Shown: one piece after another, positions 28,738 through 37,232 of the stretch
Layout of the letters: each line of letters starts with the position of its first letter
Position numbering within the stretch: position 1 is the first letter of the stretch
Source of the DNA: Acetobacter thailandicus
Lineage (GTDB): Bacteria > Pseudomonadota > Alphaproteobacteria > Acetobacterales > Acetobacteraceae
Length of the DNA: 64,000 bases
NCBI RefSeq assembly: GCF_011516655.1
Contig: NZ_WOSV01000002.1
Coordinates: 62,001 to 126,000 of the forward strand
Reading direction: 5' to 3'
Translations under genes and position numbers: made by a program
Notes under the pieces: generated by a model
Database searches by the model: none
Seen by the model: the letters and a program-made list of their open reading frames with translations, nothing else
Told to the model about the DNA's origin: nothing

Positions 28738-29217
28738 CTACGCTTTTCCCGGGGCTGAGGCAAAAGGCACGCCGCATCTGTCAAGGCTCGTACGAATCGT
28801 TTGCAGAGTTTGCACACGAATAACATGCGGGGCTTCGGTCAGCCTGCCGGTCAGAACATTTTCATGAGCGGCATCACGAGCAATCAGACGCACCATAAAA
28901 TCGCCACCGCCTCGTATCATGTGACACTCACGGACCTCTGGCCAGCTGGCCATTTCCTGCTCAAAAGCAGATAAAACCACTTCTTTCTGACTATCCAGAC
29001 CTATCAGGGCAAAAAAAGTAATCGGCCAGCCCAGCATCACCAGGTCTGTCTGTGCGTGATAGCCACTGATAACACCCAGCTCCTCCAGACGTCTGACACG
29101 ACGCAGACACGGGGGCGCTGAAATACCCACACGGCGGGCCAGATCAATATTTGTTATACGTCCATCCTGCTGCAATGCGGCAACGATGAGCAGATCAACC
29201 GGATCGAGTTCGACCAC
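28738..29217 (-). CDS. Lrp/AsnC family transcriptional regulator
   Basis: 159 aa from a GTG with AAGGGG just upstream. N-terminal helix-turn-helix (DLLIVAALQQDGRITNIDLA, then VGISAPPCLRRVRRLEELG), C-terminal ligand-binding RAM domain including VRECHMIRGGGDFMVRL. Such regulators bind amino acids and form octamers. It is divergent from trxB with about 200 nt between them, a common arrangement in this group. The last 12 or so residues (GVPFASAPGKA) are an unconserved tail. Confidence 0.92.
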   Translation of the reverse strand: MVELDPVDLLIVAALQQDGRITNIDLARRVGISAPPCLRRVRRLEELGVISGYHAQTDLVMLGWPITFFALIGLDSQKEVVLSAFEQEMASWPEVRECHMIRGGGDFMVRLIARDAAHENVLTGRLTEAPHVIRVQTLQTIRTSLDRCGVPFASAPGKA

Positions 29218-29418
29218 CTGGCCCCTTCCATTCTGTAACTGTTGTTTTTACAAACATCATCCAACCAAGACTATATCTCATGCGCTAAAACGATACCTGA
29301 ACACAAGCGGCCTGTTTTACGACAAACTTTCACACACCATATTGTCTGAATGTTCTTTCTTCTTCAGAACCGTATCCACTCTGATTTTTTACCTGCTCAC
29401 TGAAAGGTCTGCTTCCTT

Positions 29419-30372
29419 ATGTCTGAAACAATAACCACTGATCTACTGGTAATTGGTGCTGGCCCTGCCGGTTATACCGCAGCCATTTATGCCGCACGCG
29501 CCAGCCTGAATCCTGTTCTGGTTGCTGGCCTTCAGCCAGGAGGTCAGCTCATGATTACAACTGATGTTGAAAACTACCCTGGCTTTGCTGAAGCTGTTCA
29601 GGGTCCATGGCTGATGCAGCAGATGGAAGCTCAGGCTGCCAATGTTGGCGTAAAGATTGAGCATGATCTGATTACATCTGTTGATTTTAAATCCGGCTCG
29701 CCTTTTCACATGGTCGGAGATTCAGGCACCCGTTACATTGCCCGCTCCGTTATCATTGCTACAGGCGCTCAGGCAAAATGGCTTGGTCTGCCCAGCGAGA
29801 AAAAATTACAGGGAGCCGGCGTTTCAGCCTGCGCAACCTGTGATGGCTTTTTCTATCGTGGCAAAAAAGTTGCTGTCGTAGGTGGTGGTAATACTGCCGT
29901 TGAAGAAGCACTCTATCTCACGCACCACGCTGCGCATGTCACTCTTATCCATCGTCGTGACACCCTGCGCGCCGAAAAAATTCTTCAGGATCGCCTGTTT
30001 AAGCACCCTAAAGTTTCCGTTCTGTGGAACTCTGAGGTTGAAGAAATTGAAGCCAGCGGCACACCTGCCGTCGTTTCAGCCGTCAAACTGCGTAATACAC
30101 AGACAAATGCAACAGAAACACTTGCTGTAGACGGTGTATTTATTGCTATTGGTCATGCCCCGACGACGTCTGTATTTAAAGACCAGCTTAAACTGGATGC
30201 TGAAGGCTATATTGAAACGACTCCTGGCACGACCCACACCTCGGTCCCCGGTGTTTTTGCCGCAGGCGATGTTCAGGATAAAGTGTACCGCCAGGCGGTT
30301 ACTGCTGCGGGAACAGGCTGCATGGCCGCTCTGGATGCGGAACGTTATCTTGCAGAAATATCTGTTTTATAA
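29419..30372 (+). CDS. trxB: thioredoxin-disulfide reductase
   Basis: An FAD- and NADPH-dependent reductase that recycles thioredoxin. 317 aa. FAD-binding GAGPAGYTAAIYAARA (about 13-28), redox pair Cys138-Ala-Thr-Cys141 in ACATCDGFF, NADPH-binding VAVVGGGNTAVEEA, and the C-terminal FAD motif GVFAAGDVQDKVYRQ. Divergent from the Lrp gene and followed by a good terminator at 30420-30450. Confidence 0.97.
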   Translation: MSETITTDLLVIGAGPAGYTAAIYAARASLNPVLVAGLQPGGQLMITTDVENYPGFAEAVQGPWLMQQMEAQAANVGVKIEHDLITSVDFKSGSPFHMVGDSGTRYIARSVIIATGAQAKWLGLPSEKKLQGAGVSACATCDGFFYRGKKVAVVGGGNTAVEEALYLTHHAAHVTLIHRRDTLRAEKILQDRLFKHPKVSVLWNSEVEEIEASGTPAVVSAVKLRNTQTNATETLAVDGVFIAIGHAPTTSVFKDQLKLDAEGYIETTPGTTHTSVPGVFAAGDVQDKVYRQAVTAAGTGCMAALDAERYLAEISVL

Positions 30373-30419
30373 TTCAAACCTCTCTTGACCCGAAAGAGCA
30401 ATTACTGCACCTAGAGACC

Positions 30420-30450
30420 CACGAGGTATGTATTTACCTCGTGTGTTTTT
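30420..30450 (+). terminator. terminator between trxB and the LysR gene
   Basis: Perfect 9-bp stem (CACGAGGTA 30420-30428, TACCTCGTG 30435-30443), 6-nt loop, then TGTTTTT. It lies just 48 nt after trxB. It contains the first possible ATG of the LysR frame, which argues for the GTG at 30473 as the true start. Confidence 0.85.
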
Positions 30451-30472
30451 AATATCATTGCAGGAGGCATGC

Positions 30473-31354
30473 GTGGACTGGGATAAGCTCAGAATTTTCC
30501 ATGCGGTAGCCGAAGCCGGTTCTTTCACCCATGCGGGTGATGTTCTGAACCTTAGTCAGTCAGCGGTTTCGCGCCAGATTTCAGCACTTGAAGACGTCCT
30601 GCAGGTTCCTCTTTTTCATCGCCATGCACGCGGCCTCATCCTGACAGAACAGGGTGAAACACTGCACAAAACAGTGCGAGATGTCTTTTCAAAACTTGAA
30701 ATGACACAGGCTTTGCTAACAGAAAGCAAAGAAAAAGCCGCCGGACGCCTCCGAATTACGACGACAACAGGTTTTGGCACCTGCTGGCTTATGCCCAGAC
30801 TGCAAAAATTTATGTCGGCAAACCCCGAGATAGATATCTGCCTGATACTGGAAGATAACGACCTCGACCTGGGCATGCGGGAAGCTGATGTGGCCGTGCG
30901 TATGCACGCTCCGCGACAGCCTGACCTGATACAGCGCCATCTTGCTGATTTTCATCTGCCTGTTTTTGCCGCTCCGGAATATATTGAAAAATACGGAGAG
31001 CCAAAAACGCTTGATGAGCTTGTTGATCATCAGATTGTTGCTTTTGGTGAGCACCATCCACCGGTTGCTGATATTAACTGGCTCACCACATATCTAGAAA
31101 CAAAAGGGCTTAAAAAGTCAGCTCGCCTGGAAGTGAACAGCATGGCCACAATGGCCTCAGCCATTGCTTCTGGCCTGGGTATTGGATCTATTCCAACCTA
31201 TGCTGCAAAAGAATTTCCAAATCTGGTACAAATTCTTAAAGACATTCCATCTCCGACGGCCAACGCTTATTTTGTCTATCCTGAAGAACTGAGAAGTTCC
31301 AAACGCGTTGCTGTATTTCGTGACTTTCTTATGAGTGAACTTGGCATTCGCTGA
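30473..31354 (+). CDS. LysR family transcriptional regulator
   Basis: 293 aa from a GTG at 30473, which has a perfect AGGAGG 5 nt upstream (30462-30467). It begins VDWDKLRIFHAVAEAGSFTH, the family's N-terminal wing helix-turn-helix with LSQSAVSRQISALEDVLQVPLFHRH, followed by a periplasmic-binding-like effector domain. The effector is unknown. In many alphaproteobacteria a LysR gene follows trxB, as here. Confidence 0.93.
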   Translation: MDWDKLRIFHAVAEAGSFTHAGDVLNLSQSAVSRQISALEDVLQVPLFHRHARGLILTEQGETLHKTVRDVFSKLEMTQALLTESKEKAAGRLRITTTTGFGTCWLMPRLQKFMSANPEIDICLILEDNDLDLGMREADVAVRMHAPRQPDLIQRHLADFHLPVFAAPEYIEKYGEPKTLDELVDHQIVAFGEHHPPVADINWLTTYLETKGLKKSARLEVNSMATMASAIASGLGIGSIPTYAAKEFPNLVQILKDIPSPTANAYFVYPEELRSSKRVAVFRDFLMSELGIR

Positions 31355-32010
31355 ACTGAAAATAGTATTCCGCATCAGCTTTGCTTACAGCAACCGTGCG
31401 GAATACATCACATTTAAAAAATCCTGTTTTTTCTGAAGAAGAAAATTTTTCAGAAAAACTGCGCAATCGTGACGACAGGTTACGTTAAATACGTCCCTCT
31501 TTAAAATGTGTACCTGCGAAAACAGGCTACAAACTTATCATTAAGACGATGATACCATTATGGCAGCCAAATGCTCATGACGATCTGGCATGGCTACCCG
31601 ATAAAAGGCACCCATAAGTTCCGAATTTTCACGACATGGAAGATTAAATTCCCACAATAATAAAATTTTATTAATAAATACCTTTAAAAGGCATTTTTTA
31701 TATAGTCTGTCACAAAGGAACGTAAAAAATTCTTTGTCAAACCATATGTATAATATAAAACAGATACAAATAAAAAAATAAAAATAAATTAAGTTTGCGG
31801 CTGCTTATACTTAAAATATACACAAAAGAAATATTAATATTTTTTTATTAAATTTTATTTATTCAAATAAAATATTCAAGAAAACTCGCCGGTTTTTGCT
31901 AAAAAAAATGTATTCGCTGCTTCATCTTCTGATTTTTTCTATTCACAAGAAAAAATAGATTCGATATACACTCGTTTCTATATTCACCTCATACAGTATA
32001 CGGATTGACC
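31355..32010. other. AT-rich non-coding region between the LysR gene and mucR
   Basis: About 650 bp without a supported gene. The first 100 nt hold two inverted repeats: GTATTCCGCA/TGCGGAATAC (31365-31374/31397-31406, with a small inner TTGCT/AGCAA stem), and TTTTTCTGAA/TTCAGAAAAA (31428-31437/31449-31458). From about 31640 to 31990 the sequence is strikingly AT-rich, with long A and T tracts. It ends with a 9-bp inverted repeat ATTTTTTCT/AGAAAAAAT (31932-31940/31948-31956) some 55 nt before mucR. The MucR family binds AT-rich DNA and often represses its own gene, so this is a plausible autoregulatory region. I could not fix a promoter. Confidence 0.6.
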
Positions 32011-32463
32011 ATGTCAGAAACTCAAACTTACCCGGTTATTCTTGACCTTGTTGCAGAGATTGTTTCTGCACAGCTTTCAAATAATCAGACAGATCCTGCG
32101 ACCATCCCTGCTTTAATTAAAGATGTGTATCAGGCTCTGAAAACAGCTGACCAGCAGCAGCCTGAGCCAGAAAAGCTGCAGCCTGCAGTTCCTATCAAAC
32201 GCTCTGTTTTCCCTGACTACATTGTTTGCCTGGAAGACGGTAAAAAACTGAAAATGCTCAAGCGCCACCTGCAGAGCGCCTACAACATGACACCAGAGCA
32301 GTACAGAGAGCGCTGGAACCTGCCAACAGACTACCCTATGGTTGCTCCTAATTACGCAGAGCGTCGTTCAACACTGGCTCGTGAAATTGGCCTTGGCCGT
32401 AAAATCCACGCGACGACAGAAGGCGAAGACAGCGCGGCACGTGCACGTCGCGCTAAAAAATAA
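32011..32463 (+). CDS. mucR: Ros/MucR family zinc-finger transcriptional regulator
   Basis: 150 aa from the ATG at 32011 (a TTG at 32005 is less likely). The conserved part is C-terminal: VFPDYIVCLEDGKKLKMLKR, HLQSAYNMTPEQYRERWNLP, APNYAERRSTLAREIGLGR. That is the single prokaryotic zinc finger with Cys, Asp, and His ligands and the basic tail. MucR proteins are AT-binding, H-NS-like regulators of exopolysaccharide, motility and symbiosis or virulence genes in alphaproteobacteria. The N-terminal half, which mediates oligomerisation, is less conserved and holds a Gln/Pro-rich linker. It sits downstream of unusually AT-rich DNA. Confidence 0.93.
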   Translation: MSETQTYPVILDLVAEIVSAQLSNNQTDPATIPALIKDVYQALKTADQQQPEPEKLQPAVPIKRSVFPDYIVCLEDGKKLKMLKRHLQSAYNMTPEQYRERWNLPTDYPMVAPNYAERRSTLAREIGLGRKIHATTEGEDSAARARRAKK

Positions 32464-32472
32464 AATCTTAAA

Positions 32473-32515
32473 TCTGCCCGAAATATATCTTATTTTTTTA
32501 TATATTTTGGGCAGA
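32473..32515 (+). terminator. terminator of mucR
   Basis: 16-bp stem (TCTGCCCGAAATATAT with ATATATTTTGGGCAGA, one G:T pair) and an 11-nt T-rich loop, starting 10 nt after the mucR stop. Downstream is T-rich but interrupted. Confidence 0.8.
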
Positions 32516-32559
32516 CGTTTATTGTTCTTTTGATTTTATACAAAGAATACTGTAACAAA

Positions 32560-32578
32560 GCGCTGTAATGTGCAGCGC
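32560..32578 (+). other. short hairpin in the mucR-ihfB gap
   Basis: GCGCTG/CAGCGC with a 7-nt loop, about 100 nt before ihfB. It could be a second terminator remnant or an operator; there is no T tract directly after it. Confidence 0.3.
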
Positions 32579-32675
32579 GAACACTAAGTAATGTTAAGTT
32601 TTTCTTTCATTTCTTTAGAATTTCCTGCTCATACGGCGCTTTTGCATAGGATTAAGTGAACTCCGAAGGTTAAAT

Positions 32676-32963
32676 ATGACAAGATCTGAACTAATTAACG
32701 CTCTGATGAGAAAAAATCCGCATCTGCCGGTCAAAAGTATTACTCTGATTGTTAATGCGGTCTTCGGGTCTATAGCGAAAAGCCTGTCTGAAGGTAATCG
32801 CGTTGAACTGCGCGGGTTCGGAACATTTTCCTTTAAAACACGCGCACCGAGAGTCGGAAGAAACCCAAAAACCGGCGCACAGGTGCATGTCGCTGAAAAA
32901 TCCATTCCCTTTTTCAAAACCGGGAAGGAACTTCATATCAGAATTAATAAGGATCGTTCCTGA
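32676..32963 (+). CDS. ihfB: integration host factor beta subunit
   Basis: 95 aa, HU/IHF fold. Begins MTRSELINALMRKNPHLPVK and contains GNRVELRGFGTFSFKTRAPR and GRNPKTG with the DNA-intercalating Pro, as in IHF beta. It pairs with IHF alpha (36841-37161 in this window) to bend DNA. AAGG lies 8 nt before the ATG. In many proteobacteria ihfB follows rpsA; here it follows mucR instead. Confidence 0.95.
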   Translation: MTRSELINALMRKNPHLPVKSITLIVNAVFGSIAKSLSEGNRVELRGFGTFSFKTRAPRVGRNPKTGAQVHVAEKSIPFFKTGKELHIRINKDRS

Positions 32964-33061
32964 TACCCCTATCATCCGGCAGAGTAATTATCCTTTAATA
33001 AAGTAAAAATACTCTGCAAGGTTCTCAAATAAAAGCCGGACTCTTACTATTCCCGACTTAA

Positions 33062-34609
33062 TTACCTCTTCATACTGACTCTCCGACGTACGGATGTTAA
33101 AATACTGGCAAAATCAGCCAGTTTGAAGAAATGCAGAAATATCGCGTAAATAACAGACCCAAGGCTGACCATGCCACATAGCCAGATTACCCTGGTCAGA
33201 AACATCGATGGAAAATGCAACAAAGAAGACACGCACACTAGCCCGGCAGCCATACCCGCAGCTGAAACACAGGCAAGAAGCGACGTTCTCTTTGTCTGAA
33301 AATCCAGAGTCAGCGCACCACGTTTTTTAAGAAAAAAAGCCAGAAGAGATACATTGAGAAAAGCTGCAAGACTACTGGCGAGTGGCGGCCCCATATAAAC
33401 AAGAGGTTTCATTAATAGCAGATTAAAAATTAAATTAATAACCAGGACCAGAACACCAATATACACAGGCGTTTTTGTATCGCCTCTCGCAAAAAATGCC
33501 GGAGACAATACCTTGACCATTACGAACGCAGGCAACCCGATAGCATAGGCACATAAGGCCCGTGCTGAGTGCAGGGCATCCTGATCGGTAAAAGCACCAT
33601 GACTAAACAAAACGATCATAATAGGCCCTGACAACACCAGAAGCCCCGCCACGGAAGGTAATGTCAGCAACAAAACATAACTCAGCGAACGGTTTTGTGC
33701 ATGATGCGCTTTAGCATGCTCTCCGGCAGCAAGATGTCGCGTCAGAACAGGCAGAAGCGTCGTACCCGCTGCCGCACCTAAAACACCAAGCGGCAGCTGA
33801 TTGATACGATCTGCAAAATACATAAGCGAGACACTACCGGAAGGCAGAAGCGTCGCAATAATCGTATCAATTGTAAGATTAATCTGCCCGACACCACTTC
33901 CGACCAGGCCAGGCACCATACGCCTGATAAGCAGTCGCATACGCGCCGTCATACGGGGCATAAGTGGCCACAACCCGCACCCAGCCTTATGACAGGCCCA
34001 CAACAGCAAACCAAGCTGCACGACACCAGAAGCTGTAACGCCCCAGGCCGCAGCATATGCAACATTTGGCATAAACGGCGATACAAAAATTATCGCGACA
34101 ATACCTACGAGGTTGAATGTAACATAGGCTGCTGCGGCAACGCTAAATTTATGTAAACTATTGAGAACACCGGCAACCAGAGCGGCAGCACAAATAAGAA
34201 CAAGATAAGGAAAAGTAATACGGCTCAGTGCAATACCAAGGTCGTAACGGTAGCCATCCGTCACAAAGCCGGGTGCTATAATACGCACCACTTCAGGCAT
34301 AAAAATTTCGCCAAGAATACATAAAAAACATAACCAGACGAGCATACCCCCAAGTGCACGACGCGCGAATTCACGTGCCTCCACAGGGCCTTCTCGGGTC
34401 AGAACTGATGAGAAAAGTGGAACAAAGGCAGCATTAAAAGCCCCTTCACCAAAAAGTCGCCTGAACATATTCGGTAAGCGAAAAGCCACCTGATATGCAT
34501 CCTGCAATGGACCCACACCCATAAATGCAGCAAGCAGCTGATCCCGAACCAGACCAAGAATGCGACTTAGCATTGTCCAGCCACCAACAGTCAAAAGATT
34601 TTTCAGCAT
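33062..34609 (-). CDS. murJ: lipid II flippase MurJ
   Basis: A MATE/MOP-superfamily inner-membrane flippase that carries lipid II across for peptidoglycan synthesis. 515 aa, about 14 transmembrane helices. Signature MLKNLLTVGGWTMLSRILGL at the N-terminus and RDQLLAAFMGVGPLQDAYQV; the LFGEGAFNAAFVPLFS loop and PAFFARGDTKTPV are also characteristic. Divergent from the PerM-like gene across about 145 nt. Confidence 0.95.
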   Translation of the reverse strand: MLKNLLTVGGWTMLSRILGLVRDQLLAAFMGVGPLQDAYQVAFRLPNMFRRLFGEGAFNAAFVPLFSSVLTREGPVEAREFARRALGGMLVWLCFLCILGEIFMPEVVRIIAPGFVTDGYRYDLGIALSRITFPYLVLICAAALVAGVLNSLHKFSVAAAAYVTFNLVGIVAIIFVSPFMPNVAYAAAWGVTASGVVQLGLLLWACHKAGCGLWPLMPRMTARMRLLIRRMVPGLVGSGVGQINLTIDTIIATLLPSGSVSLMYFADRINQLPLGVLGAAAGTTLLPVLTRHLAAGEHAKAHHAQNRSLSYVLLLTLPSVAGLLVLSGPIMIVLFSHGAFTDQDALHSARALCAYAIGLPAFVMVKVLSPAFFARGDTKTPVYIGVLVLVINLIFNLLLMKPLVYMGPPLASSLAAFLNVSLLAFFLKKRGALTLDFQTKRTSLLACVSAAGMAAGLVCVSSLLHFPSMFLTRVIWLCGMVSLGSVIYAIFLHFFKLADFASILTSVRRRVSMKR

Positions 34610-34755
34610 AAACCCTGTTTCTCAGACATCTTAAGGAGAGGCGATTAATTAATTTATTCTCTGTGAATAACGCCTGAGTGACATTATACACTCATTCTGG
34701 CACCGTGAAGGCCAGACAGAGGTCTATCGAAGCAAGACAGGGAGTTTCTTAGGTA

Positions 34756-35892
34756 ATGTCCGACAACAAGCCCGGTGGTGCTCCGACAACAAGACTTCAA
34801 AGCTGTACTTTTAATAAACAAAGCCACCGGTCAAAAAGAGGGCAGGAAATTGCACGTGCCTGCCTGACATTGTTTATTATTGTTGCTGCGTTGTGTACAA
34901 TTCAAAGTTTTCTGCCCTCACTGATATGGGGGAGCGTCTTTGCAATAGCAACGTGGCCTCTTTATACACGCGTCAGATCTTTATGTCCTCAAAGCCTTAG
35001 ATCTGTCATTCTTCCCTTAGTCTTTACTATAGTTATTGCGCTTATTTTTATTATTCCTTTCCTGCTTATTACACTAAAAGCTGTCAAAGAAGCTCAAAGT
35101 GCTCTGGCATGGTTTGAAGCGGCAAGAAACTCGGGAATACCATTTCCTCAGGCACTGTCACATTTGCCCTATGGTGAGAAATACCTGGCACCATGGTGGC
35201 ATAACCATCTGAGTGATCCGCAAAACGTTGCAGACTTTGCTTACTCTCTTAACAGTAAAGGAATGGCAGTAACCAAAGCGCTTGGTGCACAGGTAGCGCA
35301 TCGTGGAACATTATTCTGCTTTTCTATTTTAACGCTGTTTTTTTTATATAAGGACGGCAATGCCGTCATTCATCAGTGCCGCATTGCTTCACGTCGTGCT
35401 TTTGGCCGACGTGGTGAAATTATTGCCCGGCAGATTGTCGCTTCAGTTCATGGCACTGTTCAGGGGCTGGTGCTGGTTGGCATGGCTGAAGGTGCATTCA
35501 TGGGCGTTATATATTATTTATGCGGCGCTCCGCACTCTGCCCTCTTTGGTGTCATTACAGCCGTTGCTGCAATGCTACCCTTCTGCGCCGCTGTTGCAAT
35601 CGGCTTAGTCTCTCTTATTCTGCTTAGCAAAGGGGCTGCACTGGCTGGTGTTGTCACCTTTTGTATGGGCTTACTGGTGATTTTTGTAGCGGACCACTTT
35701 GTCAGACCCTTCCTTATTGGAGGAACCACAAAACTACATTTCCTGTGGGTTCTTCTGGGAATCCTGGGAGGTGCCGAAACATGGGGGCTGCTTGGTCTGT
35801 TTGCCGGTCCGGCAGTAATGGCAGCACTCGACCTGGTATGGAGGCGCTGGTCTATGAGCAGCTCTCGCTCAAAGAGACATAATCATTTTTAA
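34756..35892 (+). CDS. AI-2E/PerM family membrane protein
   Basis: 378 aa, about 7-8 transmembrane helices, with a polar 35-residue N-terminus. The family core is visible: ALCTIQSFLPSLIWGSVFAI, FFLYKDG, the loop VHGTVQGLVLVGMAEGAFMG, and FLWVLLGILGGAETWGLLGL followed by FAGPAVMAAL. Family members include the quorum-signal exporter TqsA and Na+/H+ antiporter-like proteins; substrate cannot be inferred. Such genes often stand near hda/DnaA-related genes in alphas, but not here. It ends shortly before the convergent tRNA-Pro. Confidence 0.88.
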   Translation: MSDNKPGGAPTTRLQSCTFNKQSHRSKRGQEIARACLTLFIIVAALCTIQSFLPSLIWGSVFAIATWPLYTRVRSLCPQSLRSVILPLVFTIVIALIFIIPFLLITLKAVKEAQSALAWFEAARNSGIPFPQALSHLPYGEKYLAPWWHNHLSDPQNVADFAYSLNSKGMAVTKALGAQVAHRGTLFCFSILTLFFLYKDGNAVIHQCRIASRRAFGRRGEIIARQIVASVHGTVQGLVLVGMAEGAFMGVIYYLCGAPHSALFGVITAVAAMLPFCAAVAIGLVSLILLSKGAALAGVVTFCMGLLVIFVADHFVRPFLIGGTTKLHFLWVLLGILGGAETWGLLGLFAGPAVMAALDLVWRRWSMSSSRSKRHNHF

Positions 35893-35945
35893 TAAGGAGA
35901 ATTTAAGGTGCTTTCTACGCACCTTATAAACCGGGAAAACGGATA

Positions 35946-36019
35946 TCGGGCAGGCGGGATTCGAACCCACGACCCCCAGTCCCCCAGACTGATGCGCTAC
36001 CAGACTGCGCTACTGCCCG
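35946..36019 (-). tRNA. tRNA-Pro (anticodon GGG)
   Basis: On the reverse strand the cloverleaf closes: acceptor CGGGCAG/CTGCCCG, D-arm GCGC/GCGC, anticodon stem TCAGT/ACTGG with loop CTGGGGG (anticodon GGG, decoding CCC), T-arm GTGGG-TTCGAAT-CCCGC, discriminator A. CCA is not encoded. 74 nt. The immediate flanks, ACCGGGAAA on one side and TTTCCCGGT on the other (35930-35938 and 36020-36028), are complementary and can extend the acceptor stem in the precursor. Confidence 0.95.
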
Positions 36020-36068
36020 TTTCCCGGTGAAAGAGTGTTTAGCAGTCTCTGCACAGAGACACAAGCAA

Positions 36069-36848
36069 CTACAGATACTTTTCCTGCAAAAAAATATCTC
36101 TCATCGCCTCAAGCTCGAAAAGCAAACTAGTCAGCTCATGTTTAACGCGCTCATTCACCCGACGTAGCTCTCTGTTTATGTCCTCAGAATGATCAGAAAC
36201 ACTCGTATTATCTACATGTGAGAACGATTCATCTTCTGAAAACTGAGAGGCTCCAGCTTCATCAGACATATGATCTTCAGCAGCAAGCCCCTTATGCCAG
36301 ACTGACACACCGCCAGAGAGTGATGAATGTGCTGTGTGCTCTGCATCTGTCATGACAGGAGCTGTTCTGGCAACCTCAGAAACTTCTCTGGATACAGCAG
36401 CGCCTGGCTCTTTATCTGTTTTTTCTGTCGTTTCAGAAGAAACAATTTTTTCCTGCATTGCAGCATCAGAAGACGTAACAGGATCATTCTCTGCTGACTG
36501 AGAAATATTGCTGCCTGCAGCTTCAGGCTGGCTCTGAGCAGAGACCTTAGCCTCTTCCTCTGCCAGGATGCGCTGGACTGCTTTGACAGTATGGCCATCC
36601 CGATAAAGCAGCTGTGAAATATAACGCAGGAGTTCAAGATCCTGCTTACTGTAATAACGACGGCCTCCAAGCCGTTTTAACGGCCTGACCTGCTCAAAAC
36701 GAGTTTCCCAGAAACGAAGAACGTGCTGAGGCACATGAATTTCGTCAGCTACTTCACTGATAGTCGAAAACTCACCGCCTGCTTCAAATTCACTCTCTAA
36801 AAAATTTTCAGAATCCGACACAGAAGGCAGCTGGTTTTCGTCAGTCAT
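36069..36848 (-). CDS. MerR family transcriptional regulator
   Basis: 259 aa from ATG 36848, which overlaps the ihfA stop by 8 nt. An N-terminal MerR helix-turn-helix (about 30-100: STISEVADEIHVPQHVLRFW, then ETRFEQVRPLKRLGGRRYYS and LLRYISQLLYRDGHTVKAVQ) is followed by a long Ser/Glu/Thr-rich, low-complexity middle and a helical C-terminus (NERVKHELTSLLFELEAMRD). There are no metal-binding Cys residues of the MerR/CueR kind. The ihfA-merR pair near fabH-plsX is typical of alphaproteobacteria; the target genes are unknown. Confidence 0.92.
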   Translation of the reverse strand: MTDENQLPSVSDSENFLESEFEAGGEFSTISEVADEIHVPQHVLRFWETRFEQVRPLKRLGGRRYYSKQDLELLRYISQLLYRDGHTVKAVQRILAEEEAKVSAQSQPEAAGSNISQSAENDPVTSSDAAMQEKIVSSETTEKTDKEPGAAVSREVSEVARTAPVMTDAEHTAHSSLSGGVSVWHKGLAAEDHMSDEAGASQFSEDESFSHVDNTSVSDHSEDINRELRRVNERVKHELTSLLFELEAMRDIFLQEKYL

Positions 36849-37161
36849 GAGCATCTTCCGCAAAGTTCACCTCTGCCTCATGATTAACCTGAGCACGAAG
36901 AAGCTGACTGGACCGGAAAACAAGAACAGAGCGAGGAAGAATAGGCACCTCCTCCCCTGTCTTAGGATTACGTCCGCTTCTCTGGCCTTTTTGTCGCACA
37001 GAGAATGTACCGAATCCGCTAATTTTAACACTTTCGCCCTGCTCAAGCGCAGAGGCTACTGTTTCGAGAACATCTTCAAGCACGGCAGCTGAGTCTCTGC
37101 GAGACAAACCGGCTTCCTGACAAATGTTTTCAACAAGAGAGGCGCGTGTGATTGTTTCCAT
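36841..37161 (-). CDS. ihfA: integration host factor alpha subunit
   Basis: 106 aa, HU/IHF fold. ETITRASLVENICQEAGLSR at the N-terminus and GESVKISGFGTFSVRQKGQR, GRNPKTGEEVPI with the intercalating Pro. It forms the IHF heterodimer with the ihfB product encoded 4 kb away on the other strand. Follows fabH by 71 nt and is coupled to merR. Confidence 0.96.
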   Translation of the reverse strand: METITRASLVENICQEAGLSRRDSAAVLEDVLETVASALEQGESVKISGFGTFSVRQKGQRSGRNPKTGEEVPILPRSVLVFRSSQLLRAQVNHEAEVNFAEDAHD

Positions 37162-37232
37162 AAGTATAGATTAACATATTACCAGGAAACGTCAATTACT
37201 CTGTGGTATCTGCTTCTCTTTTTATCTGAAAA

